From: Hominenteromicrobium sp900549945
GTDB lineage: Bacteria > Bacillota > Clostridia > Oscillospirales > Acutalibacteraceae
Assembly (NCBI GenBank): GCA_902472305.1
Contig: CABRNK010000007.1
Coordinates: 1 to 64,000 of the forward strand
DNA: 64,000 nt
Direction: 5' to 3'
Shown: positions 22,230 to 30,204 of the stretch, piece after piece
Layout of the letters: every line of letters starts with the position of its first letter
How positions within the stretch are numbered: position 1 is the stretch's first letter
Position numbers and translations under genes: made by a program
Notes under the pieces: generated by a model
What the model was told of the DNA's origin: nothing
Seen by the model: only the letters and a program-made list of their open reading frames with translations
Database searches by the model: none

Positions 22230-22360
22230 CATACGCCTCCGCGCGAACAGAATCGCGTACACAGCGTTTTAACGCCATCTTCCTCACCCGAGGACTGATG
22301 TGCAATTTGATGGCCGTAAAACGGCTCTCAGCAATTCAGAAAAGAAAGGACTGACCAACA

Positions 22361-23182
22361 ATGAAGAAATTTACCGAAACCATCGCCGATGATGATTACC
22401 GTAATTCAGATGGCCTGCTCGTGTGCGGAAGATGCGGAACACCGAAGGAAATGCGCCTTTCCACGGAACTTCTCGGCGGACACACGGCAATCGTGCCGAT
22501 TCCCTGCGAGTGCATGAAGCGTGCGGAGGCGGAGCGCCGTGAGCGCGAGCTTGCCGCAGAGCGGAAGCGCAAAATCGAGAGAGCGCGCACTGAGTGCTTC
22601 GCCGGATGCGACTTCTTTCGTGGATGCACCTTCGATGCCGATGACGGCAGGACGCCCCAGATAGCTGCCATCTGCAAGGGCTATGCCGACACGTTCTCAC
22701 GCGATGACATGAATGGGTTGCTCCTCTGGGGAAAGGTGGGCACAGGTAAGTCTTTCTATGCCTCGGCAATCGCCAACCGGGTCATCGACCTCGGGTTCTC
22801 CGCGTTGCAAACCAGCGTGCAGGACATCGTGACCCACATCGAGTCGGTGCCGTTCAACGAGCGCGAGAAGGCGAAGTCGCGCCTCCTCAAGTATGACCTC
22901 CTCGTCATCGACGACTTGGGGGCGCACCGCAGCACCGATTACGTCATGGGGCATGTCTACGACATCATCGACTCGCGTTACAAGAACCGCAGGCCGATGA
23001 TTGTCACGACGAACCTCGACCCAAACATCGCTACGAAGTCCGATGCCGACGACGCCCCATGGCCGCGCATCTTCACGCGCATCTTGGAGCGCTGCGCACC
23101 AATCAAGTTCGCGGGCGAGAACCGCCGCGAATACAAGATGATGGAGATGCGTGAGGCCATGCGCAAGCGCCTCGGCCTGTGA
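22361..23182 (+). CDS. DnaC/IstB-like helicase loader ATPase
   Basis: This AAA+ ATPase probably loads the replicative helicase at the element's origin. The N-terminal part carries CGRC near residue 22 and CEC near residue 49, a likely zinc site, then a basic coiled coil (ERRERELAAERKRKIERAR). Walker A is GKVGTGKS at 124-131, Walker B is LLVIDDLG near 173-180, and sensor 1 is VTTNLDP. It has 273 residues. AAAGGACTGACCAACA precedes the ATG. It closes the replication operon. Confidence 0.88.
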   Translation: MKKFTETIADDDYRNSDGLLVCGRCGTPKEMRLSTELLGGHTAIVPIPCECMKRAEAERRERELAAERKRKIERARTECFAGCDFFRGCTFDADDGRTPQIAAICKGYADTFSRDDMNGLLLWGKVGTGKSFYASAIANRVIDLGFSALQTSVQDIVTHIESVPFNEREKAKSRLLKYDLLVIDDLGAHRSTDYVMGHVYDIIDSRYKNRRPMIVTTNLDPNIATKSDADDAPWPRIFTRILERCAPIKFAGENRREYKMMEMREAMRKRLGL

Positions 23183-23315
23183 TACAATTCAATCGCTAAG
23201 CGTGTGGCCTCATCCCGGCTCACTCCCTTGCTCCTCGGATGCGCGGGACGAACCCGAACCGCAACAGCCCGCCATCCGCATCCCCGCCCCTTCCAGATTC
23301 CTTCCTCTGGGGCAG

Positions 23316-23356
23316 AGAGACCCCCGGTGCTTTCTCCACACCGGGGGTCTCTTTCC
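23316..23356 (+). terminator. Strong terminator of the replication operon
   Basis: AGAGACCCCCGGTG and CACCGGGGGTCTCT form a 14-bp stem followed by TTTC. Confidence 0.9.
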
Positions 23357-23364
23357 GTCTCGAC

Positions 23365-23497
23365 GCTTTTCATGGTAGAATAATCCTGTTTAGTTGGAGC
23401 CACTATCTCCAATTTACTTCTGCTGGTTGAGGCGGCAACCACAGCCAGCAACGAACATTATAACCCCGTCTGGCATCAAGTCAGGCGGGGTTTTCCT
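23365..23497 (+). ncRNA. Candidate small structured RNA with terminator
   Basis: Between two terminators lies a promoter-like TAGAATAAT, then TTGGAG/CTCCAA, then TGCTGGTTG...CAACCACAGCCAGCA, then an ordinary terminator (CCCCGTCTGG/CCAGGCGGGG-like arms, TTTT) ending near 23497. No reading frame fits. It could be a plasmid-control or other small RNA of about 110 nt. Confidence 0.45.
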
Positions 23498-23763
23498 ATG
23501 TCTACCTGCGTTAATGCAGTCAGCGCGACAGGTTGCGGCGAATGTCCCGCCACCTTTCCACATACCTCTATTGTTGGAATCACATGCCGCCCAAATGCCG
23601 TGATTGCGGTCTCGCAGGGGTCTCTCGCATCCCAAGGCCTTTCCTCAAAAGTAGTAATCATGTAGTAAAGCCGACCCCTCGACCCGCCGCGATGCCCGTG
23701 AACTGGGCGTTCCCGGCGATTATGCGTTGATTTATGTCAAAATACGTTTAAAGGGGCTTCACA
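23498..23763. other. Transition from mobile element to chromosome
   Basis: No gene is visible here. Genes on the left have the element's style (cassette promoters, actinobacterial-type protein); genes on the right have clostridial ribosome sites and products. I see no integrase, tRNA end or direct repeat marking an attachment site. The join could be recombination or an assembly artefact. Confidence 0.5.
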
Positions 23764-23940
23764 ATGGCTGTAAAAACCTTTTCAATCCGCATAGATTCCG
23801 ATACGCTCGATAAGCTGCACTATATCGCCAATTACGAGGGGCGCAGCGCGAGCGGGCAAATACTTCAAATGATCAAAGTCATGATCCGCGAGTTTGAGGA
23901 GGAGCACGGCACAATTGACTTTAAGCGCAAAGCGAAGTGA
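23764..23940 (+). CDS. Arc/CopG-like RHH protein, 58 aa
   Basis: The frame encodes KTFSIRIDSDTLDKLHYIAN and then GRSASGQILQMIKVMIREFE, the strand-helix-helix of Arc-type ribbon-helix-helix repressors, with a short basic end. AAAGGGG lies upstream of the ATG. It is the first gene of the chromosomal style. No partner toxin is visible next to it. Confidence 0.75.
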   Translation: MAVKTFSIRIDSDTLDKLHYIANYEGRSASGQILQMIKVMIREFEEEHGTIDFKRKAK

Positions 23941-24054
23941 CGGCGCGCTTTGTCAGGGACGATGTGGAAAATTTGCACGCTGTTTTTTCGCCTGCCGCTC
24001 CGGTGCTCTATACTCTTTTGCAGAGACTATCCAAAAAGCTGCGGGAGGCCGAAC

Positions 24055-24675
24055 ATGAAAGACAAAAAAACCGTTGTGCTCGATTTGACCGGCTGCAAGT
24101 CCCTCAGCGAAATGCACCTGCGCATCCGCGACGCTTTCCGCTTCCCCGATTCTTACGGGCAGAACTGGGACGCGTTCTGGGATTTGATGCGCACCGAATG
24201 CGACGCGGAGCGCATCGTCGTGCGCGGCCGCGATACTGTGCCGGAAAGCCTCGCCCCGAGCGTTGAAACGCTGTTCAGGCTGTTGTACACGGCCGACGGC
24301 TACTTCACACAGGTCATCGGCCGCGCCGGCATCGAAATTCTGGACGAATCTCCGCCGGCCGACGACGAAGAGGACGGGCGCACGGAGGCCGAAAAAAACG
24401 TTGTGCTCGATTTGACCGGGTGCAAGTCCCTCGGCGAAATGCACCTGCGCATCCGCGACGCCTTTCACTTCCCCGATTTTTACGGGCAGAACTGGGACGC
24501 GTTCTGGGATTTGATACGCACCGAATGCGATGCGGAGCGCATCGTCGTGCGCGGCGGCAATACCGTGCCGCAGGACCTCGTCCCGAGCGTCGAGATGCTG
24601 TACAGGCTGCTGCGCGAAGCCAACGACGACGGCGCGCGGTACGGCGAACAGGCCGAGCTGGAAATTCAGGGGTGA
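24055..24675 (+). CDS. Two barstar domains fused in tandem
   Basis: Barstar proteins block barnase-like ribonucleases. This 206-residue protein has two barstar domains, at about 5-95 and 118-203, joined by an acidic linker. Both start with VVLDLTGCKSL, continue with EMHLRIRDAF and FYGQNWDAFWDL (SYGQNWDAFWDL in the first), and end with RIVVRG. The DNA of the two copies is nearly identical over about 160 bases, so the duplication is recent. No barnase-like toxin gene is nearby. GGGAGGCCGAAC precedes the ATG. Confidence 0.92.
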   Translation: MKDKKTVVLDLTGCKSLSEMHLRIRDAFRFPDSYGQNWDAFWDLMRTECDAERIVVRGRDTVPESLAPSVETLFRLLYTADGYFTQVIGRAGIEILDESPPADDEEDGRTEAEKNVVLDLTGCKSLGEMHLRIRDAFHFPDFYGQNWDAFWDLIRTECDAERIVVRGGNTVPQDLVPSVEMLYRLLREANDDGARYGEQAELEIQG

Positions 24676-24744
24676 CGTTCGCAGCATGGCTTTTGCCTGC
24701 TCCGCGGTACAGGCAAAATTTCAGCGAAACTGCGCCTGACTGCT

Positions 24745-24772
24745 TTTACAATCCCCAAAGCTGTGCTATACT
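24745..24772 (+). promoter_or_regulatory. Promoter of the DinB-like gene
   Basis: TTTACA (24745-24750), a 16-base spacer and TATACT (24767-24772). Confidence 0.75.
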
Positions 24773-24798
24773 GTAGGTAAAGAGGGGGCGGATGGATT

Positions 24799-25455
24799 GT
24801 GAACAAGACATGGTCGGCGCTGAATAAAACGATGCAGGCACAAATCAAAGGGAAAGATACCTTTGAAGCGGGTCTGAACACACTGTTTGACCTGCGGAAG
24901 CAGTTGATGGAAGTGCTGACCGCATTGCGTGCGGAATTGAGCAGAAAAGATTTTAACGCAATCCCATTCAAAAATGCCGGCGGCTACCACAGCAAAACGA
25001 TTGCCTATTCCATTTGGCATATTTTCCGTATAGAAGATATTGTTGCACACACGCTGATCGACGGAAGCGAGCAGGTGTTTTTTTCGGGCAATTATCGGGC
25101 GCGCATCCATTCCCCTATAATCACGACGGGAAATGAGCTTGTAAAAGAGCAGATAGCAGATTTTTCAAAGCAGCTGGATTTAAACGAGCTTTACGCCTAT
25201 ATTTTTGAGGTAAAGGACAGCACCGAGCAGATACTCGGGCGCTTATCCTGCGACGCACTGAAAAGGAAAATACCGGAGGAAAGAAAAGAAGCGCTGAAGT
25301 CCTTGAACGTCGTGAGCGAGGATGAAAACGCGGTCTGGCTTCCAGCGTATTGGTGCGGCAAAGATATTCGGGGCTTGATACAAATGCCGTTTTCAAGGCA
25401 TTGGATCATGCACATCGAAGCAAGCCTGCGCATAAAAAACAAGATTCACCCATAG
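24799..25455 (+). CDS. DinB-like four-helix protein
   Basis: A 218-residue helical protein with metal-ligand-like histidines in SIWHIFRIEDIVAHTL and SRHWIMHIEAS, the pattern of the DinB/YfiT superfamily (thiol transferases and unknowns). The start is GTG. GC content is clearly lower than in the neighbours, which suggests a gain from another Firmicute. The substrate is unknown. Confidence 0.7.
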   Translation: MNKTWSALNKTMQAQIKGKDTFEAGLNTLFDLRKQLMEVLTALRAELSRKDFNAIPFKNAGGYHSKTIAYSIWHIFRIEDIVAHTLIDGSEQVFFSGNYRARIHSPIITTGNELVKEQIADFSKQLDLNELYAYIFEVKDSTEQILGRLSCDALKRKIPEERKEALKSLNVVSEDENAVWLPAYWCGKDIRGLIQMPFSRHWIMHIEASLRIKNKIHP

Positions 25456-25493
25456 GTGCAAATCCGGCCTGCCGCAGATCACCGGACGAAGCC

Positions 25494-25536
25494 GACAAAA
25501 AAGGGCGCTCCCACGGCGGGAAGCGCCCTCTTTTTC
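25494..25536. terminator. Bidirectional terminator
   Basis: AGGGCGCT/AGCGCCCT stem flanked by A and T runs, serving the DinB-like gene and the converging kinase gene. Confidence 0.85.
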
Positions 25537-25555
25537 ATCCAATTTCTATCCGATT

Positions 25556-26524
25556 TTATCCGATTTCCAGCTTCGGCACGCGCTGCATGCACGCTTCGAT
25601 CGCCGCGCGGTCCGGCAGGGCGGGGATCGCGCCCTTCTTCGTCGCGCAGACCGAGCCCGCGGCGTTTGCGAAATCCGCCGCCGCGCACAGCGTATCGAGC
25701 GAGAGCGCCGCAACCGGCTGCCCGGCCTCGATCAGCTTCGTGAGAAACGCGCCGAAGAAGCTGTCGCCCGATCCGGTCGTATCGACGACCTTCGTGTCGT
25801 AGGTGGATAATTCCCGCATGCCCGCGGGCGTGCACACAGCGCAGCCCCTTGCGCCGCGCGTAACGACGGCCGCCTTCACGCCGCGCGCGAACAGCGCCCC
25901 GGCCGCGATCTCCGCGCAGTCCGTCAGCATTTCGAGCTCCTCGTCCGAGACCTTCACCACGTCTGCGAGCGGCAGCAGGCTCTGCATCGCCCGCACGCCG
26001 GTCTCGCGGTCCGGCCAGAGCGGCGCGCGCCAGTTCGGGTCGTACGCGGTGATCACGCCGTGCGCCCGCGCGTATTCAGCGATCTGCGGCACCGCCGTGC
26101 GCCCGGGCTCAGCCGTGAGCAGCAGCGAACCGAAGCACAGCACCTTCGCGCCCCCGAGCAGCGCCTTATCGACCTCCTCGAAGCGCAGCTGCGTATCGGC
26201 GCCGGGATTGCGGTAAAAGCTGAAATCGCGGTCGCCGCTTTCCGAAAGCTGCACGAAGGCGAGCGACGTGGCGGTTTCCGCCGAAAAGAGCAGGTTCGAG
26301 GCGTTTACGCCGTTCTGCTCGAGTGTCTGCTTCAAAAACGCGCCGAACATATCGCGCCCCACCTTGCCGATGAAGCCCGAGGAGACGCCGAGCCGCGCCG
26401 CCTGCACCGCGACGTTCGCCGGCGCGCCGCCGGGGTTCTGCTCGAACATCGGGATGCCCGCCGCGGTTTTGCCGGCGGGGGTGAAATCGATCAGCATTTC
26501 GCCGAGCGAGAGAAAATCTGCCAT
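25556..26524 (-). CDS. PfkB-family sugar kinase, probably fructokinase
   Basis: It phosphorylates a sugar, most likely fructose. At 322 residues it shows the PfkB signatures: NPGGAPANVAVQAARLG near residue 30, DPNWRAPLW near 165, and DTTGSGDSFFGAFL near 250, with the catalytic Asp in TGSGD (Ser replaces the usual Ala). It resembles ScrK/FrcK-type kinases. GH125 and esterase genes upstream suggest use of sugars from host or plant glycans. Confidence 0.85.
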   Translation of the reverse strand: MADFLSLGEMLIDFTPAGKTAAGIPMFEQNPGGAPANVAVQAARLGVSSGFIGKVGRDMFGAFLKQTLEQNGVNASNLLFSAETATSLAFVQLSESGDRDFSFYRNPGADTQLRFEEVDKALLGGAKVLCFGSLLLTAEPGRTAVPQIAEYARAHGVITAYDPNWRAPLWPDRETGVRAMQSLLPLADVVKVSDEELEMLTDCAEIAAGALFARGVKAAVVTRGARGCAVCTPAGMRELSTYDTKVVDTTGSGDSFFGAFLTKLIEAGQPVAALSLDTLCAAADFANAAGSVCATKKGAIPALPDRAAIEACMQRVPKLEIG

Positions 26525-26608
26525 GGTGGTCCTTCTCCTTTCTATGGATAAAAGCGTTTTATACGAGCGCCGCGCGGACGAAGGGCCCGGGCGGCGCGTC
26601 TTTTTAGC

Positions 26609-27925
26609 TTACAGAATGCCCTCGCCGAGGCACTTGAGCACGAACTCGCTGAACAGCGAATTCGACCACGCGAACCACGGGCGGGTGAACTTCGCCGGGT
26701 CGTCCTTGTGGAAGCCCTCGTGCATGAAGCCGGTGCCGGCGTCGGTCGAGGTGAGCATCTCGAGCAGCGCGCGGCACTCCTCGGGGTCGGTGCTCGTGAG
26801 GCCCTGCATCGAAAGCGCGATGTGCCAGATGTAGTCCTTCGGCGTGTGCGGGCTGCCGACGCCCTTCGCCGCCGTACCCTCGTAATAGAACGGGTTCTCG
26901 CGGCTCAGCACATAGGCGCGCGTGTTTTTGTATGTCTCGTCGTCGGCGCTGCAGTAGCCGAGGTACGGGATGGAGAGCAGGCTCGGCACATTCGCGTCGT
27001 CCATATACGTGTAGTTGCCGAGGCCGTCCGTCTCATAGACGTACATGCGGCCGAACTTCGGGTGGTTGACGACGCCGTGCTTTTCGATGCCCGCGCGGAT
27101 CTCGGCCGAAAGCTCCTCGGCGCGCTCGGCGAGCAGCTCGTCCTTGTACACGTCGCGCATGATCTCCGCCGTGTAGCCGAGCGTGACGACCGCGAACATG
27201 TTCGCCGGCACAAGATAGCCGTAAACGCACGCGTCGTCGCTCGGGCGGAAGCCCGACCAAGTCATGCCCGTCACGCCGACCGGCGCGCCGTGGCCCTCGT
27301 GCGAGAGCGTATCCGTCTCGGGGCAGTGGATGCGGTGGAAGAAGTACGGCGAATCGTTGTGGTTCTGCTCGCGCTGGAACGTGTCGAGAATCAGCTTCGT
27401 GCTCTCTCTGTACTGCTCGTCGAACTGCGCGGTGCGGCCCGTCTCCTTCCAGAACAGGTACGCGAGCTGCACCGGGTAGCAGAGCGAGTCGATCTCATAC
27501 TTGCGCTCCCAGACCCAAGGGCTGACAAAATCGGTGCTGTCGATTTCGAGCTCGTCCTCGCTGCGGTCGGGGAAGATTTCGCGCGCATACTTCGGCCACG
27601 TGCGGCCGTTCGGCTCGATGTTGAACGCGTTCGCGTAGGGGTCGAGCGCGATGCACTTGAACTGGCGGCGGATCAGCCCCTCGATGCAGTCGGCGGCCTC
27701 CGCGTCGTGCTTTGCGACCGGCAGGTAATGGCGCACCTGCGCGGTGGAATCGCGCAGCCACATGGCCGGGATGTCGCCGGTGATGACGAAGGTGTCCTTT
27801 TCGCCGAGCATTTTCACAGTGGTGTCCATCGTGTTCGGGTAGCAGTTTTCAAACAGCTTCTTGAGCTTTTCATTGCCCGCGAGCCTTTCGGCGACGCGCT
27901 TCATTTCCAGATCGATTGCTTTCAT
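26609..27925 (-). CDS. GH125 exo-alpha-1,6-mannosidase
   Basis: A 438-residue glycoside hydrolase family 125 enzyme, which removes terminal alpha-1,6-mannose without metal. Family features include DIPAMWLRDSTAQVRHYLP near residue 52, DPYANAFNIEPNG near 95, TDFVSPWVWERKYEIDSLCYPVQLAY, and WSGFRPSDDACVYGYLVPAN near 225. No signal peptide is visible, so it acts inside the cell on imported oligosaccharides. AAGGAGCATCCCGTT precedes the ATG. Confidence 0.92.
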   Translation of the reverse strand: MKAIDLEMKRVAERLAGNEKLKKLFENCYPNTMDTTVKMLGEKDTFVITGDIPAMWLRDSTAQVRHYLPVAKHDAEAADCIEGLIRRQFKCIALDPYANAFNIEPNGRTWPKYAREIFPDRSEDELEIDSTDFVSPWVWERKYEIDSLCYPVQLAYLFWKETGRTAQFDEQYRESTKLILDTFQREQNHNDSPYFFHRIHCPETDTLSHEGHGAPVGVTGMTWSGFRPSDDACVYGYLVPANMFAVVTLGYTAEIMRDVYKDELLAERAEELSAEIRAGIEKHGVVNHPKFGRMYVYETDGLGNYTYMDDANVPSLLSIPYLGYCSADDETYKNTRAYVLSRENPFYYEGTAAKGVGSPHTPKDYIWHIALSMQGLTSTDPEECRALLEMLTSTDAGTGFMHEGFHKDDPAKFTRPWFAWSNSLFSEFVLKCLGEGIL

Positions 27926-27988
27926 AACGGGATGCTCCTTATCGTGTATTTTCGTGCGTGCAATTTATGTATGCGGTTTCCGGCCGGC

Positions 27989-28795
27989 TCACAGGCTCCA
28001 CAGGAAATCCGCCGCAAGGTCGAACCACTTCGCGTTTTTCGGCAGAAGCTGCGCCTCGCTGTTCGAGGTGACGCGGTCGCACAGCGAGAGACCGTGCCCG
28101 CCCGCGGGGAACATGTGGAACTCGGTTTTCACGCCGGCTTTTTGCAGCGCCGAGACGAACAGCAGCGCGTTTTCCACCGGCACGCAGTCATCGGGCTGGG
28201 TGTGCCAGATAAAGGTGGGCGGCGTGTCCTGCGTGACGGAATTCTCGAGCGAGAGGCTCTCCCGCTCCGCCGCACAGCGATCGCCGAGCAGGCACTCGAA
28301 AGAACCCTCGTGCGCGTGCGGCCCCGCGGTGATCACGGGGTACGAGAGCACCTGCCCGTTCGGGCGGAGCCGTGCGGCGTCGCAGCCGAGCGCCTCGGCC
28401 ACAAACGGCCGGTTCCAGAAATTGCCGTAGCTCGCCGCGAGGTGCCCGCCGGCGGAGAAGCCGATCAGAAAGACCCGATCGGGGTCGCAGCCGTACTGCA
28501 CGCCCGTCTCGCGCACGTAGCGCACGGCGGACGCGACCTCGAGCAGGGCGGTCGGGAAACGCGCCGGCGCGACCGAATAGCGCACGACGACGGCGTTCAG
28601 GCCCGCGGCGTTCAGGCGCAGAGCGATCGGCTCGGCCTCGCGGTCGCTCGTGAAGGCGTAGCCGCCGCCCGGGCAGACGATGACCGTGGGCCGCTTCTGC
28701 ACCGGCACCTCGGGAGAAAGGTCGAGAAAATACGTGTACATGGCGGCCGACGGCGCAGAGCCCGCGGCGTTCAGCCTGATTTTTTCATGCGTCAT
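27989..28795 (-). CDS. Alpha/beta-hydrolase, probable carbohydrate acetyl esterase
   Basis: A 268-residue serine hydrolase. The oxyanion segment is CPGGGYAF, the nucleophile elbow is GFSAGGHLA, the Asp lies in QPDDCVPVEN, and the His is in GGHGLSL. This is the layout of BD-FAE/Axe-like esterases that remove acetyl groups from glycans. No signal peptide. The start is in a stretch nearly identical to the one before the HxlR gene at 38672; ATG 28807 is an alternative. It probably follows its own promoter and precedes GH125. Confidence 0.8.
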   Translation of the reverse strand: MTHEKIRLNAAGSAPSAAMYTYFLDLSPEVPVQKRPTVIVCPGGGYAFTSDREAEPIALRLNAAGLNAVVVRYSVAPARFPTALLEVASAVRYVRETGVQYGCDPDRVFLIGFSAGGHLAASYGNFWNRPFVAEALGCDAARLRPNGQVLSYPVITAGPHAHEGSFECLLGDRCAAERESLSLENSVTQDTPPTFIWHTQPDDCVPVENALLFVSALQKAGVKTEFHMFPAGGHGLSLCDRVTSNSEAQLLPKNAKWFDLAADFLWSL

Positions 28796-28798
28796 GGA

Positions 28799-28905
28799 AA
28801 TCACCATTCCTTATTTTTTGTGCCGGTCGGCAAAGCCGATTGCCGCTTTGCTCGCCGCGGCAAAGGCACAAATAGTATGTGAAAAAGTGTTTTTCACACT
28901 AAAAG
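28799..28905 (-). repeat. Duplicated promoter-proximal element, copy 1
   Basis: Nearly the same about 95 bases occur before the HxlR gene (38580-38671). Shared features in order: GTGTGAAAAACACTTTTTCACA (a palindrome), TTTGTGCCTTTGCCGC, GGCGAGCAAAGCGGCAA and GCACAAAAAATAAGGAATGG. This copy has 16 extra bases in the second arm. Confidence 0.8.
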
Positions 28906-28907
28906 CT

Positions 28908-28946
28908 CCTTTTGGTATACCTTACTGCCTTTTAGTATACCAGCAC
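28908..28946 (-). promoter_or_regulatory. Direct repeats upstream of the esterase gene
   Basis: Leftward, GGTATACTAAAAGG and GGTATACCAAAAGG occur 21 bases apart, two helical turns, as expected for a dimeric regulator binding two sites. Confidence 0.5.
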
Positions 28947-28977
28947 TTTCCTTTTTGTGCAATCCCTTTTAAAAATA

Positions 28978-29014
28978 ACACGGGGCCTCTCCGCAGCAGC
29001 AGAGAGGCCCCGTA
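28978..29014 (-). terminator. Terminator of the rubrerythrin operon
   Basis: CGGGGCCTCTC and GAGAGGCCCCG form an 11-bp stem followed by T-rich sequence leftward. Confidence 0.85.
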
Positions 29015-29042
29015 GAGGACTGTTATGAAATTCCCGGATGAA

Positions 29043-29588
29043 TTACTTGCCGAAGTATCTCTTGAGGAGGCCGGCGAAAGCCTTGCCGTGGCGGGCTTCG
29101 TCGCGCGCCATCTCGTGGACGGTGTCGTGAATCGCATCGAGGTTCGCAGCCTTTGCGCGCTTCGCAAGGTCAAACTTGCCGGCAGTTGCGCCGTTCTCGG
29201 CCTCCACGCGCATCTCGAGGTTCTTCTTCGTGCTGTCGGTGACGACCTCGCCGAGCAGCTCCGCAAACTTCGCGGCGTGCTCCGCCTCTTCGTAAGCGGC
29301 CTTCTCCCAGTACAGGCCGATCTCCGGGTAGCCCTCGCGGTGCGCGACGCGCGCCATCGCAAGATACATGCCGACTTCCGTGCACTCGCCCTGGAAGTTC
29401 GCGCGCAGGTCGGCGAGGATGTCCTCGCTGACGCCCTGTGCGACGCCGACGACGTGCTCGGCCGCCCAGCTCATTTCCTCATCCTGCTTCTGGAACTTCG
29501 AGGCCGGCGCCTTGCAGACCGGGCAGAACTCGGGGGCAGCGTCGCCCTCATAAACATAACCGCATACCATACATACATACTTTGCCAT
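29043..29588 (-). CDS. Reverse rubrerythrin (peroxide reductase)
   Basis: A 181-residue protein that reduces hydrogen peroxide in anaerobes. The rubredoxin part comes first (CMVCGYVYEG and CPVCKAP), then the di-iron four-helix bundle with GECTEVGMYLAMARVA, EEAEHAAKFAELLGE and DEARHGKAFAGLL. This domain order is the reverse of classical rubrerythrin. GGAGGATTTAAAA precedes the ATG. It lies 23 bases after perR. Confidence 0.92.
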   Translation of the reverse strand: MAKYVCMVCGYVYEGDAAPEFCPVCKAPASKFQKQDEEMSWAAEHVVGVAQGVSEDILADLRANFQGECTEVGMYLAMARVAHREGYPEIGLYWEKAAYEEAEHAAKFAELLGEVVTDSTKKNLEMRVEAENGATAGKFDLAKRAKAANLDAIHDTVHEMARDEARHGKAFAGLLKRYFGK

Positions 29589-29611
29589 TTTTAAATCCTC
29601 CAATACAAATT

Positions 29612-30022
29612 TTATTCGGCGGCGGGCGCCGCCTTTTTTTGACAATCGGGGCAGATGCCGTTGAAAAGAATGTCCTCGCTTTGAATCAAGAGGCTGTATC
29701 TTTCCTCGAGCGCCGCCACGGTTTCTTCCTCGACAAGCGGCTCGAAAATATCGAGCACCCGGCCGCAGGCGCTGCACACAAAGTGGCTGTGCCTCGAGAC
29801 ATCCGCATCAAAATGCTCCTGCCCGTTGATCACGCCGACGCGGCGCATCTTTCCGGATTCGCAGAACTTTTTGAGATTGCGGTAAACCGTGCCGAGACTG
29901 AGATCGGGGTAATCGGGCTTTAGCGCCTCATACACCCATTCCGCCGTCGGGTGCACCTTCGTCGCGCACACAACGTCGTAGATCGCCGCTCGTTTCCGGC
30001 TAAAATTCTCGCGCACTGCCAT
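29612..30022 (-). CDS. perR: PerR-type Fur-family regulator
   Basis: A 136-residue metal-dependent repressor that senses peroxide. The winged helix includes HPTAEWVYEALK and LSLGTVYRNLKKF. The regulatory His/Asp ligands lie in HFDADVSRHSHFVC, and the structural zinc site is CSAC plus CPDC. The operon with rubrerythrin and the PerR-like box at the promoter indicate autoregulation and induction by oxidative stress. AGGAGGCGACCA precedes the ATG. Confidence 0.88.
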   Translation of the reverse strand: MAVRENFSRKRAAIYDVVCATKVHPTAEWVYEALKPDYPDLSLGTVYRNLKKFCESGKMRRVGVINGQEHFDADVSRHSHFVCSACGRVLDIFEPLVEEETVAALEERYSLLIQSEDILFNGICPDCQKKAAPAAE

Positions 30023-30062
30023 TGGTCGCCTCCTCCCTGCCGTTCTCCGGCTTGTTGAGCTT

Positions 30063-30112
30063 ATTATAGCACGCATCCACGCGTTTGTAAATAGGAATAA
30101 TTATCATTTTTT
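30063..30112 (-). promoter_or_regulatory. perR promoter with PerR/Fur-like box
   Basis: Leftward: -35 TTTACA (30086-30091), 17-base spacer, -10 TATAAT (30063-30068). Directly upstream is ATGATAATTATTCC, close to the Per box TTATAATNATTATAA. Confidence 0.8.
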
Positions 30113-30204
30113 ATTTTCTTTTTGTAAACAATTTGTGAACGGACAAATTTCCGCCGCTTCTAGCGCGGGCGCGGCGCGCATAGGTATGCGCAGGAGGTGT
30201 CCGT

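Noticed and set aside
26708..28882. Long open frame opposite the GH125 and esterase genes
   Set aside because: It is a shadow frame caused by high GC: Arg/His/Val-rich, with no family motif, while both opposite-strand genes have clear signatures.
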